DNA of 64,000 nucleotides from Serpentinicella alkaliphila (GTDB lineage: Bacteria; Bacillota; Clostridia; Peptostreptococcales; Natronincolaceae). This document shows positions 36,382 to 45,393 of the stretch, one piece after another; the first letter of the stretch is position 1; each line of letters opens with the position of its first letter. The position numbers were made by a program, and so were the translations under genes. The notes below the pieces were generated by a model. It searched no databases and was not told the origin of the DNA. It saw nothing but the letters and a program-made list of their open reading frames with translations. The stretch is taken from positions 1,813,001-1,877,000 of the forward strand of contig NZ_CP058648.1 of assembly GCF_018141405.1 (NCBI RefSeq), written 5' to 3'.

Positions 36382-37431
36382 ATGAAAAGATCATTTAGAT
36401 TTGTAAGATTCATTATTTTTGTACTTGTACTTTCAATAATTGTTTTCACTGGTGGTGCAAAATTAAAGAACTACATTTTTAAAAAATATTTTACTATTCC
36501 TCAGGGTACAGTAACGGTAGTTAGTTTAGATGCTAAAACTGGGTTGCCTATAAAAAACTCTGAATTTACAGTAATAGATTATGAGGCAGATAATATCATA
36601 GAAGTATTAGTTACTGATGAGAATGGTGTGGCAGTTTCTCTACTTCTTAATTATAAAAAAGAATACTTGGTGGAGCAGACAAAGGTACCTTTTCCATATA
36701 AGCTTAATAACGAAGCCGAAGTCAGATTCGAACTGAACGAAGAAAATTATGAGATTGTTACTAAAAGCAGCTTATATGAGCATATAAAAAATATTGAAAG
36801 AACTGAGGATGGAAACATTAAAGTCAAAGAAGTATATATTAATGTGCCTACATTAATGCAAAATCCTGAGTTGCCAAATGGCTGTGAGATCACCTCTCTT
36901 ACTGCTATATTAAACTACTATGGAAATAATGTAACAAAGCTAGAAATGTCTGATAGGTATTTAAGAAAAGAAGGCTTTATAAGAAAAAATGGTAAACTAT
37001 ATGGGGCTAACCCATATGTTGCATTTTCTGGGGATCCTAGGGATCCACATGGATGGTTTGTTTATGCACCACCAATTGTTGAAGCTGGGGATATGTATTT
37101 AAAAGAAGTACAATCAAATCTTAGAGCAAAAGACATTAGTGGTAGTAGTATTGAAGAGATATATGATTATCTTAATAATGGAAACCCTATCGTGATTTGG
37201 ACTTCTATAGATCAACAACCTATAAGATTTAACTACTCATGGTATTTACATGACAGTGACAGCGATGAATTATTTAAAGCAGCTACTAATCTACATGCTG
37301 TAGTTTTAAATGGTTTTGTTGGAGATAAGCTCCATGTAATGGATCCTTTAAAGGGTCAAGTGCTTTATGATAGTAATACTTTATTTGAGGGATATTTTAG
37401 TTTGGACAGACAGGCAATGATAGTATACTAA
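36382..37431 (+). CDS. Membrane-anchored C39-like cysteine peptidase
   Basis: A 349-residue protein with an N-terminal membrane anchor (about residues 8-25), a SpaA/prealbumin-like beta domain (about 42-125; GTVTVVSLDAKTGLPI and DENGVAV) and a C39_2 peptidase domain. The catalytic Cys is C168 in LPNGCEITSL, and H305 lies in NLHAVVLNGF. It sits outside the membrane and is the last gene of the asnB operon, so it may trim or crosslink wall peptides. The substrate is unknown. A terminator follows. Confidence 0.85.
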   Translation: MKRSFRFVRFIIFVLVLSIIVFTGGAKLKNYIFKKYFTIPQGTVTVVSLDAKTGLPIKNSEFTVIDYEADNIIEVLVTDENGVAVSLLLNYKKEYLVEQTKVPFPYKLNNEAEVRFELNEENYEIVTKSSLYEHIKNIERTEDGNIKVKEVYINVPTLMQNPELPNGCEITSLTAILNYYGNNVTKLEMSDRYLRKEGFIRKNGKLYGANPYVAFSGDPRDPHGWFVYAPPIVEAGDMYLKEVQSNLRAKDISGSSIEEIYDYLNNGNPIVIWTSIDQQPIRFNYSWYLHDSDSDELFKAATNLHAVVLNGFVGDKLHVMDPLKGQVLYDSNTLFEGYFSLDRQAMIVY

Positions 37432-37456
37432 TATAAAAATACTCTTAAATGAATAT

Positions 37457-37507
37457 GCTCCCCTTATGAAGACAGCTAAATCCACTGTTTATTATGAGGG
37501 GAGTTTT
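37457..37507 (+). terminator. Intrinsic terminator after cell-wall operon
   Basis: GCTCCCCTTAT pairs with ATGAGGGGAG across a 30-base loop containing ACAG / CTGT; TTTTACC follows. Confidence 0.7.
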
Positions 37508-37618
37508 ACCATGCCCATAGTAAATTCCATACAAAAAGGTTTTTGAAACTTTTATTGGTATATATTCACAATATATATTAATATATTTATTAATAGTGTT
37601 CTATTTGGAGGATGTTCA

Positions 37619-38788
37619 ATGGATATAATAACATATTCACTTTTAGAAAATAAGTGTAATTCTAACGACTTTTATAAGGTTTTAGACCTATTCTCTAAGG
37701 AAGTTATGAATAAAGTTGAACATACTCTAAATGATGTAATGGAGAACTATAGAGTATATTTGATTAATGAACTAAATAGTCCAATCTCAACTAACGAAGA
37801 AATAATATTAGATATTCTATTTTTATCGTGCCTATCTTACTCGTATAACGGAAAAATAAAAAATGTTAATAGATCTGTATATATAACTCTTTCAGGGTTA
37901 TCTAGCATAAGGGGAAAGTACAGATTTGTAAAACCCATTGCAGATTTATTAAAGGGTATTCTTTCACAGGCATTTCTTTCACACATTCGTAAGGAAAGAA
38001 CATATAAAATTAGGAATTTAGAGGATGTCAATAGATTAATTAGTTGGTTAGAAGCAACAGGAGAGTTTAAGGAAGAGACCAGGAGAATTAAAAGATTCAC
38101 AAAATATATAAGTATGCTTTCAGAAAAAGAAATGGAAAGTTTATTTAATAAAACTACTATAATCGGAAATTGGTTTGAACATAAAAGTAATAGGGTACTT
38201 GGGCTATATACTAAGAATGTTAACATATACTTATATAATTCTGAGAAAGTGAAGAAATTCAAAGAAGATAAAATATTTTGCACAAAAGATAGAAATTTGT
38301 ACCATTTAAATATGGTTTGTTCACAAATTATGAATAGTTTATTCAGAAGAGATTTCCTTGAAACAGAAAATAAGGTTCTATTATTGCCAGTATGTATGAC
38401 AAATCCAAAAAATAAAAAATGTATGTCTAAAGAATTTGGAAACAATTTCAAATGTTATAGATGTTCGAATACATGCCAGATCAATATGTTAACAGGTTTA
38501 GGTGAAGAGTGGGGCTTTAAAGTAATTGTAATTCCTCATGAATCATCAATTTCATCTATGAATATAAAAAGTGATTTAATAAGTGTTAAAACTGGGGTTG
38601 TAGGAGTAGCGTGTGTACTTAACCTTGTTTCAGGTGGTGGACTACTTAGTCAAATGAATATAGCATCTCAATGCGTAATACTAGATTATTGTGGTTGTAA
38701 AAATCACTGGCACAATAAAGGTATAGCTACAAGAATAAATGTTAAAAGATTAGAAAACATAATGGCTAAGGATACAGTAAAAAATTGA
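37619..38788 (+). CDS. DUF116 protein with cysteine clusters
   Basis: A 389-residue protein. The N-terminal half (1-230) is helical and unrecognised. The C-terminal 160 residues form a DUF116 domain: LLLPVCMTNPKNKKCMS, FKCYRCSNTCQIN, then VACVLNLVSGGG and LDYCGCKNHWH. The seven to eight conserved cysteines suggest an iron-sulfur or zinc site. DUF116 proteins occur in anaerobes and have no proven function. It stands alone; the start has TTTGGAGGATG upstream. Confidence 0.78.
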   Translation: MDIITYSLLENKCNSNDFYKVLDLFSKEVMNKVEHTLNDVMENYRVYLINELNSPISTNEEIILDILFLSCLSYSYNGKIKNVNRSVYITLSGLSSIRGKYRFVKPIADLLKGILSQAFLSHIRKERTYKIRNLEDVNRLISWLEATGEFKEETRRIKRFTKYISMLSEKEMESLFNKTTIIGNWFEHKSNRVLGLYTKNVNIYLYNSEKVKKFKEDKIFCTKDRNLYHLNMVCSQIMNSLFRRDFLETENKVLLLPVCMTNPKNKKCMSKEFGNNFKCYRCSNTCQINMLTGLGEEWGFKVIVIPHESSISSMNIKSDLISVKTGVVGVACVLNLVSGGGLLSQMNIASQCVILDYCGCKNHWHNKGIATRINVKRLENIMAKDTVKN

Positions 38789-38813
38789 CATGGAAAAATA
38801 ATTTTGATAGAAT
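38785..38813 (+). promoter_or_regulatory. Sigma-A promoter of the tetR-ABC operon
   Basis: TTGACA (38785-38790) overlaps the stop of the DUF116 gene. A 17-base spacer and TAGAAT (38808-38813) follow, 25 bases before the TetR start. Confidence 0.7.
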
Positions 38814-38837
38814 TTAATAAAGAGCAGGTGATTTTGT

Positions 38838-39428
38838 ATGCAGTACAAAAAAGATGAGATTAGATTAAAAATATTATTAGAGGCAGAAAAGGAATTTTTA
38901 GAAAAAGGTTTTGATGGGGCCTCACTTAGGAAAATTGTTAAAAAAGCTGGTACGTCTATTGGCAACTTCTATAATTACTTTGAAAATAAGGAAGAATTAT
39001 TTGAAGAACTTGTTAAGGAAGAATACACGAACTTAATTTATTTTCTAAAAAATCATAATGGGGTTGAGGCACCGAATTTCAATGATATTCTTAAAGAAGA
39101 CCAATGGAAAACCATTTTAGCTTCTACTCTTTATGAGATGATACCTAGATTGTCTAATTCCTTTGTTTTACTTTTTGAAAGCAGTAAGGGTACTAAATTT
39201 GAAAATATAAGACAGGAAATTGTAAAAATACTTAAAGAGCATTTTATTGAACATATGTTAGATAAAGGACTAAAGTATTTAAATATTGCATTTGCTGACT
39301 TGGTTGCGGAACAGTGTTTAAATGGTATTATTTATATTATTAAAAAGCATAAAGATGTAGATGTAAGAAAAAAACTTATAGTGGAACACCTAATGTTTTA
39401 TATTATTGGAGTTATGTCGTTATGTTAG
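38838..39428 (+). CDS. TetR-family transcription regulator
   Basis: A 196-residue repressor. The N-terminal helix-turn-helix is typical (KILLEAEKEFLEKGFDGASLRKIVKKAGTS-IGNFYNYFENKEELF), and a ligand-binding helical domain follows. It is the first gene of an operon with three ABC exporter genes and probably represses it until a toxic ligand binds; the ligand is not readable. Confidence 0.9.
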   Translation: MQYKKDEIRLKILLEAEKEFLEKGFDGASLRKIVKKAGTSIGNFYNYFENKEELFEELVKEEYTNLIYFLKNHNGVEAPNFNDILKEDQWKTILASTLYEMIPRLSNSFVLLFESSKGTKFENIRQEIVKILKEHFIEHMLDKGLKYLNIAFADLVAEQCLNGIIYIIKKHKDVDVRKKLIVEHLMFYIIGVMSLC

Positions 39429-39479
39429 TATATTTTTTTATACTAAAAAAGAACAGGCGATCTTTTTAGGGGGTTTAAG

Positions 39480-40340
39480 ATGGATATTATTAAAGTTACA
39501 AATCTACAATTCAGCTATGAAAGTTCAAACAAAAACGCAATAGATGGCATTAATTTTACTATAGAGAAGGGAAGTATTTTTGGATTTTTAGGGCCTAGTG
39601 GAGCTGGAAAAACAACAACACAAAGAATACTTATTGGATTATTGAGGGGTTATAAAGGCAGTATTGAAATTATGGGTAAGGAAAGAACAAAGTGGGGCAA
39701 AGATTTTTACGAGAAGATTGGTGTAGCTTTTGATTTTCCAAATTTATATTTAAAGCTCACAGCAAAGGAGAACTTAGAGTTAATAGCCTCTTATTATATA
39801 GGAAATAAAAAGGATATTAACAATTTATTAGATAAGGTTGGGCTACTCCCAGATAGAGATAAGAAGGTAGAGAATTTCTCAAAAGGTATGAAAATGAGAC
39901 TAAACTTTGTTAGATCAATAATGCATAATCCAGAGATAATTTTTCTTGACGAGCCCACATCAGGATTAGACCCGGTAAATGCTAAAATTATTAAAGACCT
40001 AATTATTGATTTAAAAAAGGAAGGCAAAACTATTTTTCTTACTACACACAATATGATCGTAGCTGAGCAATTATGTGATAGAGTGGCTTTTATTGTGGAT
40101 GGAAGGATACCAATAATCAATTCTCCTAATGAGCTAAAAATAAAATATGGGGATCAAACTGTTAAAGTTGAATTTTATAATAATAATGTTGAGCAATCAG
40201 AGGTATTTAAATTAGAAAATATTAATAAAAATGAAAGATTCTTTGATGTACTTAAAAACAAAAAAATTAAAACAATTCATAGTCAGGAAACAACCTTAGA
40301 AGATATTTTCATTAGGCTTACGGGGAGGGAGCTTATATGA
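39480..40340 (+). CDS. ABC exporter ATP-binding protein
   Basis: A 286-residue ABC ATPase of the drug/lipid exporter type. Walker A is GPSGAGKTT, the signature is FSKGMKMRL, Walker B is IIFLDEPTSGLDP, and the switch histidine is in FLTTHNM. A C-terminal 70-residue extension is typical of DrrA-like subunits. It energises the two permeases that follow; its stop overlaps the start of the next gene by 4 bases. Confidence 0.93.
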   Translation: MDIIKVTNLQFSYESSNKNAIDGINFTIEKGSIFGFLGPSGAGKTTTQRILIGLLRGYKGSIEIMGKERTKWGKDFYEKIGVAFDFPNLYLKLTAKENLELIASYYIGNKKDINNLLDKVGLLPDRDKKVENFSKGMKMRLNFVRSIMHNPEIIFLDEPTSGLDPVNAKIIKDLIIDLKKEGKTIFLTTHNMIVAEQLCDRVAFIVDGRIPIINSPNELKIKYGDQTVKVEFYNNNVEQSEVFKLENINKNERFFDVLKNKKIKTIHSQETTLEDIFIRLTGRELI

Positions 40341-41035
40341 GAATACTTAAAGCTTTGAAAGCTGATATTATGTTTCAGTTTAAACAAGGATTTTACTTTG
40401 TTTATATAGCTCTAACAATTGCTTATATGATAGTTATAGGACAACTGCCAACAGCAATGGGAAGAATAGCAGTCCCTTTAGTTGTGTTTAGTGATCCGTC
40501 TGTTGTAGGATTCTTTTTTATAGGCGGAATAATTATGCTCGAAAAAGTTCAAGGAATTTTACAATATATTGTAGTAACTCCACTACGCACAAAGGAATAC
40601 TTACTATCTAAAGTAATATCATTAGCAGTATTATCGGAATTTGCCGGATTTGCAATTGTATTTGCAACTTATGAAGGTAGATTTAATATTTTATTACTTT
40701 TTATAGCAATATTATTAACCTCTTCAATTTTCACATTATACGGATTTATAGTAGCTGCTGGCTGTAATACGATAAATCAATACTTTGTAAAAATGGTGCC
40801 ATATATGCTAGTCATAATTATCCCTTGTTTGCTATTAATAAAGTACCCATATTCAATTTGGTTAGATTTATTTCCCAGTGTTACTGGCCTTAAATTAATA
40901 TTTGGATGTTTCCATGGTATTGGTATTTTAACCGTTGGAATTTACACGATTTATTTAATAGTAGTTAACCTAATACTATTTAAATTGGTTGAAAACTTTT
41001 TCGAACGAAGATTAGCTTATAAGGGGGAGATTTGA
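40337..41035 (+). CDS. ABC-2 type exporter permease, first
   Basis: A 232-residue protein with six hydrophobic segments (the first about residues 18-40, FVYIALTIAYMIVIGQL). The motif VQGILQYIVVTPLRTKEYLLSK is typical of ABC-2 permeases. It overlaps its ATPase by 4 bases and the next permease by 4 bases. The pair likely forms a heterodimeric membrane channel. Confidence 0.88.
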   Translation: MRILKALKADIMFQFKQGFYFVYIALTIAYMIVIGQLPTAMGRIAVPLVVFSDPSVVGFFFIGGIIMLEKVQGILQYIVVTPLRTKEYLLSKVISLAVLSEFAGFAIVFATYEGRFNILLLFIAILLTSSIFTLYGFIVAAGCNTINQYFVKMVPYMLVIIIPCLLLIKYPYSIWLDLFPSVTGLKLIFGCFHGIGILTVGIYTIYLIVVNLILFKLVENFFERRLAYKGEI

Positions 41036-41742
41036 ATATGAGTAGAACTTCCTTTAAGGCAGATATGAAAATTATTCTTCGTGAGCCTATATTACTTTTA
41101 TTTATACTTTTGCCTTTGCTTATAGCTTTAATTTTTAAAGCCCTAATAAACTTCGGTGAAGTATATGTGTATACTTTTACCGGAATTGTTTTAGAAAATT
41201 ATTATGGGTACATATTAACCGGTGTGTTTTTAATAACTCCTAGTATGCTAGGTACTGTAACTGGATTTCTAATGATAGATGAAAGAGATGTGAAAATTAA
41301 TGAATTAATAGGCATTACTCCAATAGGTTATTCAGGTTATGTAATGAACAGACTGATTATACCGTTTTTCGGTAGTATTATATACACATTATATTCCTAT
41401 TACCTATTAAATATATATAAAATCAGTTTTGTAATACTAGGCTATATAGCTGTATTATTAGGACTACAGGGAATACTAGTAGGCCTAATATTGTACAAAA
41501 TAGCTGATGACAAGGTTAAGGGTTTAACCTATTCAAAGGGAATGAGCATATTCACGGTATTAGCTATGGCGGATCTTATAAATAATGATTTTATAATATA
41601 TATCGCTTCAATAACACCTTTTTATTGGATTACTAGATTAATAATAGATGGAAATAAAGCTTATTCAGTAACAATGGCAGCGATAGTTCACTTAATATAT
41701 TTTTTAATTATAGTATGGTTAGGAAAAATTTATAGAGAGTAA
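41032..41742 (+). CDS. ABC-2 type exporter permease, second
   Basis: A 236-residue membrane protein with about six hydrophobic segments and the motif DERDVKINELIGITPIGYSGYVMNR of ABC-2 permeases. It starts inside the last codons of the first permease and ends the operon. The cargo is unknown; fluoroquinolone- and antibiotic-type exporters have this gene order. Confidence 0.88.
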   Translation: MNMSRTSFKADMKIILREPILLLFILLPLLIALIFKALINFGEVYVYTFTGIVLENYYGYILTGVFLITPSMLGTVTGFLMIDERDVKINELIGITPIGYSGYVMNRLIIPFFGSIIYTLYSYYLLNIYKISFVILGYIAVLLGLQGILVGLILYKIADDKVKGLTYSKGMSIFTVLAMADLINNDFIIYIASITPFYWITRLIIDGNKAYSVTMAAIVHLIYFLIIVWLGKIYRE

Positions 41743-41747
41743 TAGTT

Positions 41748-41793
41748 AAGAGTCCATATTAAATTCAATAAATTTTATTGGACTCTTTTTTTA
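41748..41793 (+). terminator. Intrinsic terminator after ABC exporter
   Basis: AAGAGTCCA / TGGACTCTT stem over a 22-base loop, followed by TTTTT. Confidence 0.75.
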
Positions 41794-41858
41794 TTGACAG
41801 GACGGATTTAAATATCTTAATATATAGATATACAATACATAGATATACAATGCATTGT
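41794..41858 (+). promoter_or_regulatory. Promoter and operators of second padR gene
   Basis: TTGACA (41794-41799), an 18-base spacer and TAATAT (41818-41823). Two adjacent 15-bp direct repeats follow, TAGATATACAATACA (41825-41839) and TAGATATACAATGCA (41840-41854). The second runs into the palindrome ACAATGCATTGT (41847-41858). The sites cover the transcript start, as expected for PadR autorepression. Confidence 0.7.
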
Positions 41859-41873
41859 GATAGGAGGGTAAAT

Positions 41874-42212
41874 ATGAAAATAAATAAAGAGCTTATAAAG
41901 GGAAGTACTACAATGTTTATTCTTAAGTTGTTAAGTAGAGGCGATATGTATGGTTATCAAATGATAAGAGAATTAGAGGAGCAATCAGATAATACATTTA
42001 CCTTGAAGGAAGGGACTTTATATCCTATTTTGAACTTGCTTGAAAGTGATGGCATGATAGAATCCTATTGGGAAGATACGGAGTCGGCTCGAAAAAGGAA
42101 GTATTATAAAATAACTAATAACGGTAAAAAGCTATTAGCTGAAAAAGAGAAGGAATGGGAAATATATAGCAATGCTGTAAATAAGGTTATTGGGGGTGCA
42201 GGTCTTGCATAA
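41874..42212 (+). CDS. PadR-family transcription regulator
   Basis: A 112-residue winged-helix protein (KGSTTMFILKLLSRGDMYGYQMIRELEE; LKEGTLYPILNLLESDGMIE). I chose ATG 41874 because AGGAGGG lies 6 bases upstream; the frame is open further up, but that part overlaps the promoter. It belongs to the PadR type that pairs with membrane genes carrying a permease-prefix domain, as here. Its last codons overlap the start of the SEDS gene. Confidence 0.92.
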   Translation: MKINKELIKGSTTMFILKLLSRGDMYGYQMIRELEEQSDNTFTLKEGTLYPILNLLESDGMIESYWEDTESARKRKYYKITNNGKKLLAEKEKEWEIYSNAVNKVIGGAGLA

Positions 42213-43587
42213 GGTTATTGAAAATTATTTGGAAGAGGTTTGCGCACAGGTAAAATACAAGAAAGCACACTCTCAAATAACAAATGAACTAAGTAGTCAT
42301 ATTTATGAGCTAGTGGATAATTACGTGGATAGGGGTATGACTGAAGAAGAGACCACAATAAAAGCGGTTTTGCAGATGGGTAATGCAACGGATATAGGTA
42401 AGGAATTACATAAAACACATAGGCCAAAAATAGAGTGGTCTATATTGGTTCTCGTAGGTGTCACTATAATAATCTGATTGATTTCTTTATTTTCTCTAGC
42501 AAAAGATCCCGCATTTTGGAGTCTTAATTAAACAGATTTTCTCAAATCATACTCTATATATGGCACTTTAGGGCTTATAGGTTTTGCTATTTTTTATTTA
42601 ACAGATTATACAAAGCTAGAAAAGTTTTCTTTGAGGATATATGTTATCTCTTTAATTATATTAATATTATCATCCCGTTCTCATAATACAATAAACGGAT
42701 TATCGACCTTTATGATAGGGTCCTTTAGATTTGCACCAGTTTCCTATGCGATTGTTACTTTTACAGTGTCTTTTTCAGGCCTTGTTATTAAACGGGGTAA
42801 AGGTGATTTGAAAGGAATGTTAAAACTATTTGGGATAGCTGTAGGTGCTACTATCGTATGTATGATTCAGCCATCCTTTGCTAAGGCAATGCTTTTAGCA
42901 TCAGTTTTCTTAGTGGTTATTACAAAAGCAATTATGTCTAAAAATTTTATAGGAAGTAGAAAGGTATTTTTATCAGTACTTTATGGTGGTGGAATGCTTT
43001 CTACAATACTATTGTATTTGGTAGCTACTGATTATCAGCTTGCAAGAATAAATTTTTTAAAATATAAAGAGTACCCATTAGGTAGTGGATACGCTTATTA
43101 TATGGCGGATAAGCTAAAGGCAGGGGCAAGACTATTTGGCAAGGGTGATGGACTATATGTTAACGGTAGTGGCATAAATAATGTTGTAATAGGGCTACCT
43201 GAGGCAAATACAGACTTTGTTTTGACATATATAGTATCAGCCTTTGGTTGGATTATGGGGTTATCAGTAATTATAATACTAGGTTTGATTATTGTAAGAA
43301 TGTTTAAAGCAACAAAATCCATACATACACCCTATGGTAGCTATTTATCAGTATCTATCCTTACGGTATTTACTGTACAGAGTGCAATAAACATACTAAT
43401 GAATTTTGGTCTTTTTCCGTATGTGGGTTTAGGCCTACCATTAGTATCCTATGGGGGTTCAAATGTTGTGACTAATATGGTGCTATTAGGATTGTTTTTG
43501 GGAATATATAGAATAAAGGACCTTGTAAAAAAGGATGATATTTCCATTCAGAAATATATAGAAAAGGAAGAATTAAAAAATGTATAG
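42205..43587 (+). pseudogene. FtsW/RodA/SpoVE-like protein with permease prefix domain, two internal stops
   Basis: The N-terminal 90 residues match the helical permease-prefix domain often found after PadR (ITNELSSHIYELVDNYVDRGMTEEE). A multispan SEDS protein follows (GLGLPLVSYGGSNVVTNMVLLG near the end). TGA at 42475-42477 and TAA at 42529-42531 interrupt the same reading frame, with no shift needed to read through. The start is TTG 42205 or GTG 42196 after GGGGG; no ATG is present. SEDS proteins polymerise peptidoglycan glycan strands. With two nonsense codons this copy is very likely dead. Confidence 0.8.
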
Positions 43588-44133
43588 AATAGATATACTT
43601 CCATTTGGAGTAATAGGTTTAATTATATATGTAATAATAGATTTAATTAAGATTAGAAGAAAAAGTTTTATTAAAAGAGTCCTCTTCTATAGTTTTATAC
43701 TTTATTTAATAAATGTTTTTAGGGTAACTACCGGTGGAATTTCGATTCCACCTTCTAAATATAGTGCAGTAGATTTTCAACTTATACCCTTTTCGTTTAT
43801 TATAGATTGGACCAGGGAATATTGAATAAGAGGTTTTAGCTGGTTTTTTTGGAACTCTGTTAAATTATCTGCCCTAAATGTTTTATTATTATTACCTCTA
43901 GGAATTTATTTGCCAGTTATTTTTAATGTTAAAGATGGGAAGAAAGTTTTAATTATTACATTTTTGGCGTCATTAAATATTGAGATTTATCAGGCAGTCT
44001 TTTCTTTTTTCGGTTTAGTTTTTATAGTTCGGACTACTAATGTAGATGACCTTATTTTAAATACATTGGTGGGTTAATAGGATTTTTTATTTATAAAATA
44101 GTAATAAGTAAATGGATACATAGGTATATATAA
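43580..44133 (+). pseudogene. VanZ-like membrane protein, nonsense and frameshift
   Basis: The frame begins MYRIDILPFGVIGLIIYV and overlaps the preceding gene by 8 bases. It is cut by TGA at 43823-43825, continues in frame with VKLSALNVLLLLPLGIYLP and NVDDLILNTL, then loses one G near 44070. Restoring it gives GGLIGFFIYKIV and a stop at 44131-44133. These are VanZ hallmarks. VanZ-type proteins are linked to glycopeptide tolerance. Its decay parallels that of the SEDS gene before it. Confidence 0.78.
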
Positions 44134-44134
44134 A

Positions 44135-44162
44135 AGGACAGAAATCTAGTGATTTCTGTCCT
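44135..44162. terminator. Bidirectional terminator
   Basis: AGGACAGAAATC / GATTTCTGTCCT perfect 12-bp stem with a TAGT loop between convergent genes. Confidence 0.88.
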
Positions 44163-44172
44163 GAAATATTTA

Positions 44173-44679
44173 TTATAATTTCAAAATACTGAATAGGGTT
44201 ATTGCTGATACTACAACTCTCTTTGTTGCTCTTCTTGGTAATTTAATTAAAGTATATGCTTTTTTAGTAAAATCAGACTGATTTGATGACTTAAAACCAT
44301 TTGCACACCATGCGGTGAAATGCTCACAATTATTTTTAAATGGATGGTATCCACCAAAAGTAGTGTCTATTTTACTATAGGCTCTTTTAACTATATGCTT
44401 CCTAGAATACTTATAATTAATGGTAGTATCTACTTCTTTTTTACCATCCTTAATAAATTCATCCATAGTCACTTTTTTAATCATACCGTATTTTGTTAGA
44501 AATATACTATCACAAATAAAATGAATTACATTTCCATCTTCAACTTCTATACCATAGTGTTTATAAGTACAGGCACGACAAATTAGTTCATCTATTTTTG
44601 TTGAGTGAGCTGATTTACGTGTAGTAAAAGGCTTTAGTCCTAGACGTTTTCTATAGACAAAAATTACATCACCTTTCAT
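44173..44679 (-). CDS. LRAT-domain (NlpC/P60-like) protein
   Basis: A 168-residue protein with the LRAT triad in order: H41 (KHYGIEV), H53 (VIHFIC) and C118 (FKNNCEHFTAW). Family members are thiol acyltransferases or phospholipases; bacterial ones are mostly uncharacterised. A C-terminal basic-hydrophobic segment (RRATKRVVVSAITLFSILKL) may be a membrane anchor. It begins 1 base after the stop of a small upstream gene and the two form an operon. Confidence 0.85.
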   Translation of the reverse strand: MKGDVIFVYRKRLGLKPFTTRKSAHSTKIDELICRACTYKHYGIEVEDGNVIHFICDSIFLTKYGMIKKVTMDEFIKDGKKEVDTTINYKYSRKHIVKRAYSKIDTTFGGYHPFKNNCEHFTAWCANGFKSSNQSDFTKKAYTLIKLPRRATKRVVVSAITLFSILKL

Positions 44680-44680
44680 G

Positions 44681-44878
44681 TTACTCCCCTGTTCTTCTGT
44701 GCATTGTTGACTTTTTACTTTGCTGACTTTTTACTTTATTATTAGAACCATTTGAATTAGAGAAAGAACGATTATTTTGTTGGTTTTGTTTTTGACTTTC
44801 AAGCTTTTTCTTCATAAGTTCTGCTAGGCTCACTTTTTTAACCTCTGTTGAATTTAAATCATCATTGTGTTGTGACAT
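44681..44878 (-). CDS. Small polar protein upstream of LRAT gene
   Basis: A 65-residue protein rich in Gln, Asn, Ser and Lys (ESQKQNQQNNRSFSNSNGSN), predicted disordered, without a known domain. It has an AAGGAGTTAA Shine-Dalgarno on the minus strand and directly precedes the LRAT gene, so it is probably translated with it. Its function is unknown. Confidence 0.55.
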   Translation of the reverse strand: MSQHNDDLNSTEVKKVSLAELMKKKLESQKQNQQNNRSFSNSNGSNNKVKSQQSKKSTMHRRTGE

Positions 44879-44984
44879 TTGCTCATTAACTCCTTTTATT
44901 TATTAAATAATTATTTTTTGATATAATTATTATAATATACGGAGTGATGTAGAACAACCATAACATTAAAAAGGGGAGCTGAAA

Positions 44985-45311
44985 TTGAAATTACCTGTTG
45001 TATTATTTAATGGAGTTGTAGCGACTACGAATGGTATTTATGAAATAGAGGATGTTGATGTTGAAACAGCCATAGAGTTAATTAAGGAAAAAGGTTTTGT
45101 TTCTGCTATAGGACATGAAGCTACAGCGCTAATAATGTCAGAAATATTGGGTATAAATATACCGATGAATAGAATACAATTTAAGCAGGAAGTTGGGCAG
45201 GATGCAATCGTATTAAAGCTTAATGTTAGACCTGAGGAAGGTAAAATATTAACTATTGATGAAATGAAATTAATAGGTTTTGGTTTGAAAATAATGAAAA
45301 GATTAAAATAA
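44985..45311 (+). CDS. DUF1874 / YddF-like protein (AcrIII-1 ring nuclease family)
   Basis: A 108-residue protein that fits DUF1874 along its length: VVLFNGVVATTNGIYE, the conserved FVSAIGHEATA with H44, LGINIPMNRIQFKQEVGQDAIV, and a C-terminal EEGKILTIDEM. Archaeal viral members (AcrIII-1) cleave the cyclic tetra-adenylate second messenger and disarm type III CRISPR; the histidine of GHE is catalytic there. Bacterial relatives include YddF of ICEBs1 and Crn2. No CRISPR array or cas gene is in the window. It has an AAGGGGAG Shine-Dalgarno. Confidence 0.85.
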   Translation: MKLPVVLFNGVVATTNGIYEIEDVDVETAIELIKEKGFVSAIGHEATALIMSEILGINIPMNRIQFKQEVGQDAIVLKLNVRPEEGKILTIDEMKLIGFGLKIMKRLK

Positions 45312-45393
45312 CAAAAAATAGTAGCAAAAACTATAACGATAATTTATTATAGTATAGTTGCATAAACTAAAATGAAGGAAGTGCATTTAAATA

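Noticed and set aside
37837-38451. 204-codon minus-strand frame inside the DUF116 gene
   Set aside because: Low-complexity antisense translation; the plus strand holds the conserved domain.
42475-43825. TGA read as an amino acid in the SEDS and VanZ genes
   Set aside because: A TAA stop also interrupts the SEDS gene and VanZ has a base deletion. Other genes in the window use TGA as a normal stop, so decay is simpler.
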